Assembly (NCBI RefSeq): GCF_042647465.1
Contig: NZ_JBHRVN010000004.1
Strand: one strand, 5' to 3'
DNA from: Wagnerdoeblera intermedia
GTDB taxonomy: Bacteria > Pseudomonadota > Alphaproteobacteria > Rhodobacterales > Rhodobacteraceae
DNA: 64,000 nt
Each line of letters opens with the position of its first letter. Within the stretch, counting starts at the first letter, position 1. Of the stretch, positions 1-8,360 are shown in pieces. The notes below the pieces were generated by a model. The model saw only the letters and a list, made by a program, of their open reading frames with translations. It was not told the DNA's origin and ran no database searches. A program made the position numbers and the translations under genes.

Positions 1-139
1 TCGTCGATCCTGTTTCGGCCCCACACTCCCCAAACGAAGGAGAATGATGGTGGAGCCGCCGGGTACCGCCCCCGGGTCCGATCCGCTTATTCCATGCGCG
101 TTTATGTCCATAGTCCCCGTGGGTTGCCCCGGCGAAGAC
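1..139 (-). ncRNA. ssrA: tmRNA gene, circularly permuted two-piece form (partial)
   Basis: tmRNA rescues stalled ribosomes by trans-translation. On the minus strand the sequence ending at position 48 reads as a tRNA-like 3' end: a CCCGG stem, a G-rich loop, then GGCTCC and ACCA. After a short intervening stretch (about 47 to 32), positions 31 to 1 read as the 5' half of a tmRNA, beginning GGGGAGTG and containing GCCGAAACAGGATCGACG. This order, acceptor piece first and coding piece second, is the permuted arrangement known in alphaproteobacteria. The peptide-tag reading frame lies off the left edge of the window. The acceptor-piece 5' end near 139 is inferred from the promoter, not seen as a processing site. 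Confidence 0.8.
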
Positions 140-145
140 AGATTT

Positions 146-174
146 AACATAGGCGAGCCGCCGCCGCTTCGCAA
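146..174 (-). promoter_or_regulatory. Predicted sigma-70 promoter of ssrA
   Basis: On the minus strand a -35 box TTGCGA (169-174) and a -10 box TATGTT (146-151) are separated by exactly 17 bases. The predicted start lies near 139, just before the tmRNA acceptor piece. The call rests on match and spacing only. Confidence 0.5.
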
Positions 175-239
175 GGGGCGCATAATCGGTTATCGGGGTG
201 GAACTGGACGCGCCCTGCGGCGTCAGCTAGAGACAGATC

Positions 240-407
240 ATGACCACCCGCGACATTCCGAAGAAAAACCCGCCCTCCGCCCCGAACAGCCGGGAAGCGC
301 GCCTGAAAGCCGCGCTGAAAGCCAATATGGCAAAGCGAAAGGCGCAGGCGAAAGAACGGGCGTCAGAGGCAGAAGACACCGATACTGATTACGGGCAAGA
401 GGACTGA
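240..407 (+). CDS. Small basic conserved protein upstream of murA
   Basis: A 55-residue frame starts at ATG 240 and stops four bases before murA, so the two are probably co-transcribed and translationally linked. The protein is hydrophilic. An N-terminal Pro/Lys stretch is followed by a helical, strongly basic middle (REARLKAALKANMAKRKAQ) and an acidic tail (EAEDTDTDY). I recall similar short proteins beside murA in other Rhodobacteraceae, but no function is known to me. It has no signal peptide and no membrane segment. Another frame covering 44-388 runs through the tmRNA gene and is not credible. Confidence 0.6.
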   Translation: MTTRDIPKKNPPSAPNSREARLKAALKANMAKRKAQAKERASEAEDTDTDYGQED

Positions 408-411
408 GGCG

Positions 412-1680
412 ATGGATGCGATCCTGGTGCGCGGCGGCGCAGAACTGAATGGTGAGATCCCGATCGCGGGGGCAAAAAACGCCTGTCTGACCCTCATGCC
501 CGCGACGCTTTTGTCGGAAGAGCCGCTGACGCTGACCAATGCGCCGCGCCTCTCAGACATCCGCACCATGACCACGCTGCTGCAAAGCCTTGGCGCCGAA
601 GTGCAGCCGCTGCAGCAGGGTCAGGTTCTGGCGATGTCGTCGCATGATCTGACTTCGCGCCACGCCGATTATGAGATCGTGCGCAAGATGCGCGCCTCGA
701 TCCTGGTGCTCGGACCGCTGCTCGCGCGCTTTGGTGAGGCGGAGGTATCTCTGCCCGGCGGCTGTGCCATTGGCGCCCGCCCGGTCGATCTGCACCTCAA
801 GGCCATGGAGGCGCTCGGCGCGCAGATTGATCTGCGCGACGGCTATGTGCTGGCAAAAGCGCCCCTCGGTGGTCTGCGCGGTGCTGTGATCGATTTCCCC
901 TTCGTCTCAGTCGGGGCCACGGAAAACGCGCTGCTGGCCGCCGTGCTGGCCAAAGGCACCACGGTGCTGAAAAACGCCGCCCGTGAGCCTGAGATCGTGG
1001 ATCTGGTGATCTGCCTGCGCCGCATGGGTGCACAGATTGAAGGTGAGGGTTCTTCGACCATCACCATCCAGGGCGTTGACCGCCTGCATGGCGCGACCCA
1101 TCCGGTTGTCACTGACCGCATTGAGCTTGGCACCTATATGCTGGCCCCGGCGATCTGCGGCGGCACGGTTGAATGCCTGGGCGGCCGGATGGATCTGGTC
1201 ACCGCTTTCGCCGAAAAGCTCGATGAAGCCGGTGTGGCGGTGGAAGAAACCGCACGCGGTCTGAAAGTCAGCCGCAAAAACGGCCGCCTGAAGGCCGTGA
1301 ATGTGGTGACCGAGCCCTTCCCCGGATTCCCGACCGATCTTCAGGCCCAGATGATGGCTATGCTCTGCACCGCAGAGGGCACGTCGGTTCTGGAAGAGAA
1401 GATCTTCGAAAACCGCTTCATGCATGCGCCGGAACTGACCCGCATGGGCGCGAAAATCGACGTCCACGGCGGCACCGCCAAGGTGACCGGGGTCGAGCGT
1501 CTGCGCGGTGCGCCGGTCATGGCAACCGATCTGCGGGCCTCAGTCTCGCTGATCCTCGCGGGCCTTGCGGCTGAGGGTGAGACGCTGGTGAAACGCGTCT
1601 ATCACCTTGATCGCGGCTATGAGCGGGTGGAAGAAAAACTCGGCGCCTGCGGTGCCTCGATTGAGCGTATTCAGGAATAA
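412..1680 (+). CDS. murA: UDP-N-acetylglucosamine 1-carboxyvinyltransferase
   Basis: MurA transfers enolpyruvate from PEP to UDP-GlcNAc, the first committed step of peptidoglycan synthesis in the cytoplasm. The 422-residue length is typical. The conserved Lys22-Asn23 pair (AGAKNA) is present. The active-site loop LPGGCAIGARPVDLH carries the catalytic, fosfomycin-reactive cysteine at residue 118. The two-lobed EPSP-synthase fold is covered throughout, including the late motif FPTDLQAQ. The start ATG follows GAGGACTGAGG at suitable spacing. It lies downstream of the small basic protein and just upstream of a DUF2948 gene, a common alphaproteobacterial arrangement. Confidence 0.97.
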   Translation: MDAILVRGGAELNGEIPIAGAKNACLTLMPATLLSEEPLTLTNAPRLSDIRTMTTLLQSLGAEVQPLQQGQVLAMSSHDLTSRHADYEIVRKMRASILVLGPLLARFGEAEVSLPGGCAIGARPVDLHLKAMEALGAQIDLRDGYVLAKAPLGGLRGAVIDFPFVSVGATENALLAAVLAKGTTVLKNAAREPEIVDLVICLRRMGAQIEGEGSSTITIQGVDRLHGATHPVVTDRIELGTYMLAPAICGGTVECLGGRMDLVTAFAEKLDEAGVAVEETARGLKVSRKNGRLKAVNVVTEPFPGFPTDLQAQMMAMLCTAEGTSVLEEKIFENRFMHAPELTRMGAKIDVHGGTAKVTGVERLRGAPVMATDLRASVSLILAGLAAEGETLVKRVYHLDRGYERVEEKLGACGASIERIQE

Positions 1681-1705
1681 TCACTAAGAAACAGGAGGGC
1701 GGTTC

Positions 1706-2185
1706 ATGGCAGATGCACGTTTTGAGGACGGCAACGAAAAGCCCCTGCGCCTGCGGGCGCAGAGCGCTGAGGATCTGCCGGTTCTGGCCGCCCTTCTGCA
1801 GGATGCGGTCTTCACCGCAGCCGATGTGAAATGGCAGCCGAAAAGCCGCCGCTTTGATCTGCTGCTGAACCGCTTTCGCTGGGAAGATGCGGATCACGCC
1901 CGCCGCGAGAACCGCGCCTTTGAGCGGGTCCGCACCGTGCTGACCATCCGCGATGTGCAGAAGGTGGCAAGTCAGGGTCTGAAGCCCGGCAATGCCGATC
2001 TGGTGCTCTCGCTGCTGACGGTGACGTTTACGCCCACCGAAGATGGCGCGGGTTATCTTGATCTGACGCTGGCAGGCGATGAGGCGCTGCGGCTGAGCGT
2101 CGAATGCCTGGATCTGACGCTCTCAGACGTCACACGCCCCTATCGCGCCCCCTCGGGCCGCGCGCCGGAGCATAAAGATCTCTGA
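1706..2185 (+). CDS. DUF2948 family protein
   Basis: This 159-residue soluble protein has the DUF2948 pattern: an LRLRAQSAEDLPVLAALLQDAV opening region (residues 14-35), a basic RRFDLLLNRFRWE block, and a C-terminal stretch ending in YRAPSGRAPEHKDL. An AGGAGGG ribosome site sits seven bases before ATG 1706. The gene follows murA at 25 bases in the same direction and is probably in the same transcript. The family is almost confined to alphaproteobacteria and has no established function. In many genomes hisD follows it, but here a YcjX-like gene does. Confidence 0.85.
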   Translation: MADARFEDGNEKPLRLRAQSAEDLPVLAALLQDAVFTAADVKWQPKSRRFDLLLNRFRWEDADHARRENRAFERVRTVLTIRDVQKVASQGLKPGNADLVLSLLTVTFTPTEDGAGYLDLTLAGDEALRLSVECLDLTLSDVTRPYRAPSGRAPEHKDL

Positions 2186-2282
2186 TCCGGCTTGAAATCC
2201 CGCGCCGGAATGCCTGGATTGAGCGGGGCGGGGGCAGATCCCCTGCCCGTCTTACCCTGTCCTGAGAAAGAAAGTCCGTGCC

Positions 2283-3692
2283 ATGGGTGTCACTGAGCTT
2301 GCGCAGGATCTGGCCCATGAGGTCTCAAGCCGGGTCTCGGGGCTTTCAGAAAGCCTCTTCGATCCGGTGATCCGCCTTGGCGTGACCGGGCTGGCGCGGG
2401 CAGGCAAGACGGTTTTCATCACCTCACTGGTGTCAAACCTTCTCGACCGGGGCCGTATGTCGCAGCTTCAGGCCGAAGCTCAGGGCCGCATTGAAGCCGT
2501 CTGGCTGCAACCTCAGCCCGATGACACCGTGCCGCGCTTTGATTTTGAGGGGCATTTAGGCGCGCTGACCGGGCCTGCCCCGCGCTGGCCTGACAGCACG
2601 CGGGCGGTGTCCGAGCTGCGGCTGAGTTTCCGGATGCGGCCTTCGGGACTTTTGAAGTTCACCGGTCCGCGCAAAGTCCACCTCGATATCATCGACTACC
2701 CCGGCGAATGGCTGCTGGATCTCGGCCTGATGGATCTGAGCTATCAGGCCTGGTCGGACGGCGTTCTCTCGCGCGTGACGGGACGCGAAGAGGCACAGGC
2801 CTGGTTTCGCCTTCTGAGCGCGGTGGAGGATGCCACCTGGGATGAGCCTCTGGCGAAAGATCTCGCCGGTGCCTGGCGTGACCTTCTGGCGGCCCTGCGT
2901 CTGGCGGGGATGTCGGACGTCACGCCCGGCCGCTTCCTGATGCCCGGCGAGATGGAGGGCAGCCCCGCGCTGACCTTTGCCCCGCTGCCGCGCCCGGAGA
3001 CCCCGGCCTCCCGTGGCCTCTGGCGTGAGATGGAGCGGCGCTTTGAGGCCTATAAGTCCCGCGTGGTGCGGCCTTTCTTCCGCGACCACTTCTCGCGCAT
3101 CGACCGTCAGGTCGTGCTGGTGGATGCGCTGCAGGCCATCCACTCCGGCCCCGCAGCCCTTGAAGATATGCGCCGCGCCATGGCCGCGATCCTCGGGGCC
3201 TTCCGCCCTGGTCGCGGGGGCATTCTCTCGGAACTTCTGCTGGGGCGGCGGGTTGAGCGGATCCTCTTTGCCGCTACCCGCGCCGATCACCTGCACCACA
3301 GCCAGCATGCGCGGCTGGTGACCATCCTTTCCGCCCTGCTGCGCGAGGCCAAAGACCGCGCCGATTTCGCCGGAGCCGAGACCGCCGCCATGGCCATCGC
3401 CGCCGTCCGCGCCACCACGGAAGTGGAGTTGCAGCGCGGCTCCGACAGCATTCAGGCGGTTCAGGGACGATTGGCGGACACCGGCAGGGTGGCTGCGATG
3501 TATGCGGGCGATCTGCCCTCAGACCCTTCGCGTCTGCTGGTGCCTGCCCGCGAAGGAGCCTCGGGTTGGCTTGACGGCGATTATGCCGTGATGCGTTTTG
3601 CCCCGGCGATCCAGGACCTTGTTCCGGGCCAGGGCCTGCCGCATATCCGGCTCGACCGGGCGGCGGAATTTCTGATCGGGGATCTTTTGTGA
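2283..3692 (+). CDS. YcjX-like P-loop GTPase (DUF463)
   Basis: The 469-residue protein matches the YcjX/DUF463 family. A Walker A motif GLARAGKT lies at residues 36-43. A switch-like IDYPGEWLLDLGLMD block follows near residue 140. VVLVDALQAIHSG and the closing FPxIxLDRAAEFLIGDLL-type ending are also typical. E. coli ycjX is a stress-induced ATP/GTP-binding protein of unclear role. The usual partner, a YcjF-like DUF697 membrane protein, is not next to it: the next gene is priA, whose GTG start overlaps the stop codon of this gene by four bases. Function beyond nucleotide binding is not established. Confidence 0.85.
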   Translation: MGVTELAQDLAHEVSSRVSGLSESLFDPVIRLGVTGLARAGKTVFITSLVSNLLDRGRMSQLQAEAQGRIEAVWLQPQPDDTVPRFDFEGHLGALTGPAPRWPDSTRAVSELRLSFRMRPSGLLKFTGPRKVHLDIIDYPGEWLLDLGLMDLSYQAWSDGVLSRVTGREEAQAWFRLLSAVEDATWDEPLAKDLAGAWRDLLAALRLAGMSDVTPGRFLMPGEMEGSPALTFAPLPRPETPASRGLWREMERRFEAYKSRVVRPFFRDHFSRIDRQVVLVDALQAIHSGPAALEDMRRAMAAILGAFRPGRGGILSELLLGRRVERILFAATRADHLHHSQHARLVTILSALLREAKDRADFAGAETAAMAIAAVRATTEVELQRGSDSIQAVQGRLADTGRVAAMYAGDLPSDPSRLLVPAREGASGWLDGDYAVMRFAPAIQDLVPGQGLPHIRLDRAAEFLIGDLL

Positions 3693-5884
3693 GTTCAGAG
3701 CCTCTGCTCCCCGAAGCCACATCGGTTCAGGTGATCGCCCCCGATATGCCGCTGCGGCCCCTTGACTACAAAGCCCCTGAAGGCGGGGTCCGCCCAGGCG
3801 CTTTCGTCGAAGTACCGCTGGGTCCGCGTCGGGTGAAAGGCGTGGTCTGGGGACCAGGCGCCGGGGATTTCCCGCTCGAAAAACTCAAAGCCATCAGCGC
3901 GGTTCTCGATGCGCCGCCCCTGCCCCGCGATCTGCGCGATTTTCTGGAACGCGCCGCCGCCTATACGCTCACGCCCCTGCCGCTGATGGTTCGTCTGGCA
4001 ACCCGTGTTCCGGGTCTCGGCGATCCGCCGCAGATGCGCCGCCTGCTGCGCGCAACCGGGCAGCGCCCCGAAAAGCTGACCGAGGCGCGGGCGCGGGTTC
4101 TTGACGCACTGGAGGAATTCGGCGGCGCAGCCCTTCCGCTCGCGGATCTCACCCGCGCGGCGGGGGTTGGCAGTTCCGTCGTAAAGGGGCTCATCTCCAT
4201 GGGCGCGATCCGCGAGGAGGAGGTGGCGAAGGACGCCCCCTACCCCCGGCTTGATCCCGCGCGTCCCGGTCGTCCGCTCTCGGGAGATCAGGCCGCCGCG
4301 GCTGAGAGCCTGCGCCAGGGTCTGCGCAGCGGCAGCTACGGCACCACCATGCTCAAAGGGGTGACCGGATCGGGGAAAACCGAAGTTTACCTTGAGGCCG
4401 TGGCGGAATGTCTGGCCATGGGCAAACAAGCGCTGGTTCTGCTGCCCGAAATCGCGCTGACCGCCGATTTCATGGCCCGGGTTGAGGCGCGCTTTGGTGC
4501 ACGCCCGGGCGAGTGGCACTCCGGCATGACCACGACCGAGCGACGTCGGCTGTGGAAGATGTGCGCCGAAGGCGGCGTGGGCATGGTGGCCGGGGCGCGG
4601 TCGGCGCTGTTTTTGCCCTTTCAGAACCTTGGCCTCATCGTCGTCGATGAAGAGCATGACACCTCCTATAAACAGGAGGACGGGGTCTATTATTCCGCCC
4701 GCGATATGGCGGTGCTCAGGGCCTCTATGGGCGGGGCGCGGGTGGTGCTGGCCTCTGCCACGCCCAGCCTGGAGACATGGGTCAATGCCCATGAGGGACG
4801 CTATGGCCGGATTGATCTGCTGAGCCGCTTTGGCACGGCGGAGCTGCCCGAGATGCGGGCCGTCGATCTGCGCAAATCGGGGCTGCCCAGTGGCAAATGG
4901 ATCGCCCCTGAGGTGGCAGACGCCATTCAGGGCCGCCTGCAGGCCGGAGAGCAGTCGCTTCTCTTCATGAACCGGCGCGGCTATGCCCCGGTCACCATCT
5001 GTCGCGCCTGCGGCAATCAGATCGCCTGCAACCACTGCGACGCGCGGATGGTTGAGCATCGCTACTTAGGCAAACTCGTCTGCCATCAATGCGGTGACAG
5101 CCGCCCCGTGCCGCCCGAATGCCCCTCCTGCCATGTGGAGGGGAAGCTGGTCGCCATCGGCCCCGGCGTCGAGCGGATGGCCGAAGAGGCCCAGGCGCTG
5201 TTTCCCGAGGCGAAAGTGAAGATCCTGTCATCGGATCTTTATACCTCGTCACGCGCGCTGAAGGCCGATATTGAAGCCATCGCCGGGGGTGAGGGTGATA
5301 TCATCGTCGGCACCCAGATCGTCGCCAAGGGCCATAACTTCCCGCTGCTGACCCTGGTGGGCGTGGTGGATGCCGATCTGGGGCTTCAGGGGTCCGATCT
5401 GCGCGCCGCCGAGCGGACCTTTCAGCTGATGCGCCAGGTGGCAGGCCGGGCCGGGCGGACGGGACGGCGCGGCCTTGCGCTGTTGCAGACCCACCAGCCC
5501 GAGCACCCGGTCATCCGCGCGATCCTTTCGGGGGATGAAGAGGGGTTCTGGCGGACGGAAGCTGAGGCCCGCAAACTGCACGCCATGCCCCCCTATGGCC
5601 GTCTGGCCGGGATCATCATCACCGCCAATGATCCCCAGCTGGCCTTTGACATCGGCAACCACCTTGCCCGCAGCGCCCGCCCGCTCCAGGCCATCGGTGC
5701 CGAAGTCTGGGGCCCCGCCCCCGCCCCCATCGCCCGGATCGAGGGCCGCCACCGCGTACGCCTGCTGATCAAAGCCAGCCGCCGCGCGCCTTTGCAGGCG
5801 GCTCTCACCGACTGGCTGAAGGGGCTGAAACTCCCCGCCAACGCGCGGGTCGCCGTGGACATCGATCCGCAGAGTTTTCTCTGA
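3689..5884 (+). CDS. priA: Primosomal replication restart helicase PriA
   Basis: PriA loads the replisome at stalled forks through 3'-to-5' helicase activity. The 731-residue protein has an N-terminal DNA-binding domain, Walker A GVTGSGKTEV (about residue 224), a DEEHD box, and a run of paired cysteines (CRACGNQIACNHC, then CHQC and CPSC) that form the zinc sites specific to PriA. The helicase C-terminal block QMLGRAGR-like QVAGRAGRTGRRG is present. It starts at GTG 3689, overlapping the upstream GTPase gene as GTGA, so translation is probably coupled. Length and motifs are complete. Confidence 0.96.
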   Translation: MSSEPLLPEATSVQVIAPDMPLRPLDYKAPEGGVRPGAFVEVPLGPRRVKGVVWGPGAGDFPLEKLKAISAVLDAPPLPRDLRDFLERAAAYTLTPLPLMVRLATRVPGLGDPPQMRRLLRATGQRPEKLTEARARVLDALEEFGGAALPLADLTRAAGVGSSVVKGLISMGAIREEEVAKDAPYPRLDPARPGRPLSGDQAAAAESLRQGLRSGSYGTTMLKGVTGSGKTEVYLEAVAECLAMGKQALVLLPEIALTADFMARVEARFGARPGEWHSGMTTTERRRLWKMCAEGGVGMVAGARSALFLPFQNLGLIVVDEEHDTSYKQEDGVYYSARDMAVLRASMGGARVVLASATPSLETWVNAHEGRYGRIDLLSRFGTAELPEMRAVDLRKSGLPSGKWIAPEVADAIQGRLQAGEQSLLFMNRRGYAPVTICRACGNQIACNHCDARMVEHRYLGKLVCHQCGDSRPVPPECPSCHVEGKLVAIGPGVERMAEEAQALFPEAKVKILSSDLYTSSRALKADIEAIAGGEGDIIVGTQIVAKGHNFPLLTLVGVVDADLGLQGSDLRAAERTFQLMRQVAGRAGRTGRRGLALLQTHQPEHPVIRAILSGDEEGFWRTEAEARKLHAMPPYGRLAGIIITANDPQLAFDIGNHLARSARPLQAIGAEVWGPAPAPIARIEGRHRVRLLIKASRRAPLQAALTDWLKGLKLPANARVAVDIDPQSFL

Positions 5885-6680
5885 CGCGCGCGGCGGTCAG
5901 CTTGACGACGGCACTCGGAACAGCCGCCGCAAACAATCCAAACCTTTGGAACTCCAGCTTTTGGTCGTTTTCTGCGGGTGCGCGACACTCTTTATGGATT
6001 ATGCCTTCAAGCCGAGACGCGGGCCGCCAGGCGGCGAGGCAGCTGCCGTTTGACGGACAAAGTCAAAGAGAGCCCGATGTCCCCTGCGAAATGCTCGTAC
6101 GGTGGTACTCGGGAAGTTTCTCGACTGCCCTGTTTCATTGAGAGGCCTGTTCTTTCCGCCCATTCCCGGCTTCTGCGCAACGACCGTCAGCCCGGCTGAG
6201 CCCGCACCGTCTATGGCCCACCACCACCGATACTTCATGGACTGTAGCAAACGAACGCGCGCGGCAGTCCCTTATGCCTTCGACCCGCGAACTCCACGCG
6301 AACTGCCAGGCCCGCTCTTTTCGCCAGATGCGCTGTTGCGTTCCAAGTGTCCGCTGCCGAGAGGGGCGGCAATGAAATTCCGTAAGGTTGCAGATGCGTG
6401 TAGCCTGCTCCAGTCGCAAGACCAGCCTTCGCGCGCCTGAGGAAGACTGCAGCGAGGTCGCTTCCGCGATAGCCCCGCGCGCAAAACTCAGCGATGAGAA
6501 GCCAAGGTACATCTGACCATCTGACACTTTGTCTGAAATCCCGTTCACACAGACCCGATATGGCTTGCTCCAGGTAAGCTCCGCAGCACTTCTGGCTTCC
6601 GGAAGCGCCTCAGGGAGCGCGACCGGCAACACAGGTTGATTTGGCCCGGCCACACGCAGGCCAGTCAGGCAAGGTGCTGC
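5885..6680. other. Gene-poor stretch, possibly degenerate
   Basis: No open frame here looks coding. The longest frames have many Arg, Ser and Cys residues, lack ribosome sites and match no family I recognise. By eye the base composition is lower in G+C than the flanking genes, and third-codon-position bias is absent. I see no tRNA, no array and no clear terminator after priA. It may be decayed mobile or phage DNA. This is an inference from composition and lack of coding signal. Confidence 0.4.
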
Positions 6681-6830
6681 CTACCGCGACTGCATTCGTG
6701 CCTTAACCAGCTTCGCGATGACCTCAACTGGAGAGGCTGACCGCGTGCGGAAGGCCAGAGCCTCAAGGTCCCGAAGAAGCTCGTCGTTGATTTCGAGGAG
6801 GGGCAATTGGGCCACCTGATGCGAACACAT
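6681..6830 (-). CDS. Small helix-rich protein, possible ribbon-helix-helix antitoxin-like
   Basis: A 49-residue frame reads MCSHQVAQLPLLEINDELL and continues into RDLEALAFRTRSASPVEVIAKLVKARMQSR. A short strand (LPLLEIND) followed by two amphipathic helices recalls the ribbon-helix-helix fold of antitoxins and small repressors, but this is only pattern resemblance. The start codon lies inside a perfect 11-base inverted repeat. A five-codon frame (MTMAT) ends in TGA overlapping this ATG, which may couple translation. There is no good Shine-Dalgarno sequence and no adjacent toxin-like gene, so it may be an orphan or a remnant. Confidence 0.45.
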   Translation of the reverse strand: MCSHQVAQLPLLEINDELLRDLEALAFRTRSASPVEVIAKLVKARMQSR

Positions 6831-6838
6831 CAGGTGGC
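6811..6838. promoter_or_regulatory. Perfect inverted repeat over a start codon
   Basis: Arms GCCACCTGATG (6811-6821) and CATCAGGTGGC (6828-6838) flank a 6-base loop. The repeat covers the ATG of the small minus-strand ORF. It could be an operator, an RNA hairpin hiding the start, or a terminator stem, although no T-run follows on either strand. Confidence 0.5.
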
Positions 6839-6868
6839 CATTGTCATGAAGAGTTAATATCTTCCTAG

Positions 6869-6897
6869 GATCGTCGAGCCAATATGGGCCGACGATC
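6869..6897 (-). terminator. Hairpin downstream of cysS
   Basis: GATCGTCG (6869-6876) pairs with CGACGATC (6890-6897), and GGC/GCC pairing inside extends the stem. It lies 14 bases after the cysS stop on the minus strand. There is no T-tract, so intrinsic termination is uncertain. Confidence 0.35.
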
Positions 6898-6911
6898 TCA
6901 CGAAAGACGTT

Positions 6912-8273
6912 TCAGAGAGCCGGCAGCCGGCTTTCATCAAACCCCTGGCCCGGTTGCACCTCAACACCGGCTTTCGACATGCGCACTTCGGCACCGGCTT
7001 CCAGGAGCGCTGATTTCAGCGCGTCGACGGCGCTGAAATCTTTGCTGGCCATAGCCTCTGCCCGCAGGGCCGCCAGGCGATCGGCATAGGCGGAAAGATC
7101 CGCCCCGCCCTTCAGCCAGTCGCCCATGTGGTCCTCCAACAGCCCCAGCAGACGGGCCGAAGCCTTCAGCGCCGCATAATCGCCGCTGTTGGCCAACCCG
7201 TGCAGCGCCGCAATCGCGCCTGCGGTGTTGAGATCGTCCGAGAGCGCCGCGATCACCTCGGCGGCTGGCTCGGTCGCCTCAACCCCGGCGGTCAGCCCGC
7301 GCCATTTGCGCAGCACGCCTTCGGCCTCACGCGCTTTGGTGTCGGTCCAGTCCATCGGGCGGGTGTAATGGGTCATCAGATAGACGAAGCGGATCACCTC
7401 ACCGGCAAAGCCCTGATCGAGAAGATCGCGCACGGTGAAGAAATTGCCCAATGACTTGGACATCTTCTTCCCCTCGACCATCAGCATCTCATTGTGCAGC
7501 CAATAGCGCGCGAAGCTGCCCTCGGGATGAGCGCAGCAGCTTTGTGCCACCTCATTCTCGTGGTGGGGGAACTGCAGATCGATGCCGCCGCCGTGGATGT
7601 CAAAGCTTTCGCCAAAAAGCGCATGGCTCATGGCGGAGCATTCGATATGCCAGCCCGGACGCCCCCGGCCCCAGGGGCTGTCCCAGCCGGGCAGTTCCGG
7701 CTCAGAGGGTTTCCAGAGCACGAAATCCATCGGATCGCGCTTATAGGGCGCCACTTCGACCCGGGCCCCGGCGATCATATCATCGACCGAGCGGCCCGAG
7801 AGTTTGCCGTAACCGGCAAAGCTGCGCACATCAAAGAGCACATGGCCCTCTGCCTCATAGGCATGGCCGCGCGAAATCAGAGCCTCAATCATGGCGATCA
7901 TCTCACCGATATAGGCGGTGGCGCGGGGCATGTGATCGGGCTCAAGGTTGCCCAGCGCGCCCATGTCATCGAGATACCACTGCGTGGTTTCCGCCGTGAT
8001 CTCAGAGATCGGACGACCGCTTTCCAGCGAGCGCGCGTTGATCTTGTCATCCACGTCGGTGAAATTGCGCGCATAGTTCACATGCCCCTCGCCATAGATC
8101 TGGCGCAGCAGGCGATAAAGCACGTCGAAGACGATGACATTGCGCGCATTGCCGATATGGGCGCGGTCATAAACGGTCGGCCCGCAGAGATAGATGCGCA
8201 CATTGCTCGGGTCGAGGGGGATGAAATCCTCAACTTTACGGGTCAGGGTGTTGCGCAGTCTGAGGGCTGTCAT
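6912..8273 (-). CDS. cysS: Cysteinyl-tRNA synthetase
   Basis: This class I aminoacyl-tRNA synthetase charges tRNA-Cys. The HIGH-type signature appears as AHIGNARNVIVFD and the second signature as KKMSKSLGN. Zinc-site residues include YLCGPTVYD (Cys), HIECSAM and the FPHHENEVAQS block. I chose ATG 8273 (453 residues, MTALRLRNTLTRK), which matches the family N-terminus. A longer frame starting at 8330 would add a basic, Pro-rich extension without support. It lies downstream of the argE and FAD-oxidase genes on the same strand, 87 bases after the oxidase stop, and may be transcribed with them. Confidence 0.96.
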   Translation of the reverse strand: MTALRLRNTLTRKVEDFIPLDPSNVRIYLCGPTVYDRAHIGNARNVIVFDVLYRLLRQIYGEGHVNYARNFTDVDDKINARSLESGRPISEITAETTQWYLDDMGALGNLEPDHMPRATAYIGEMIAMIEALISRGHAYEAEGHVLFDVRSFAGYGKLSGRSVDDMIAGARVEVAPYKRDPMDFVLWKPSEPELPGWDSPWGRGRPGWHIECSAMSHALFGESFDIHGGGIDLQFPHHENEVAQSCCAHPEGSFARYWLHNEMLMVEGKKMSKSLGNFFTVRDLLDQGFAGEVIRFVYLMTHYTRPMDWTDTKAREAEGVLRKWRGLTAGVEATEPAAEVIAALSDDLNTAGAIAALHGLANSGDYAALKASARLLGLLEDHMGDWLKGGADLSAYADRLAALRAEAMASKDFSAVDALKSALLEAGAEVRMSKAGVEVQPGQGFDESRLPAL

Positions 8274-8360
8274 CGTCCGGTCTCCGGTCTCAGGGGGCGT
8301 TGCGGCCCGCCGTTCTCTCGGGGGCCGCACTAGCAGGTCCGGAGGGCTTTGGGAACCGCC

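Noticed and set aside
44..388. A 114-residue ORF at the left edge
   Set aside because: It runs through the tmRNA gene and its promoter and overlaps the better-supported 55-residue ORF in another frame.
3695..5059. A 454-codon open frame opposite priA
   Set aside because: It is an antisense shadow; priA has complete helicase and zinc motifs on the plus strand.
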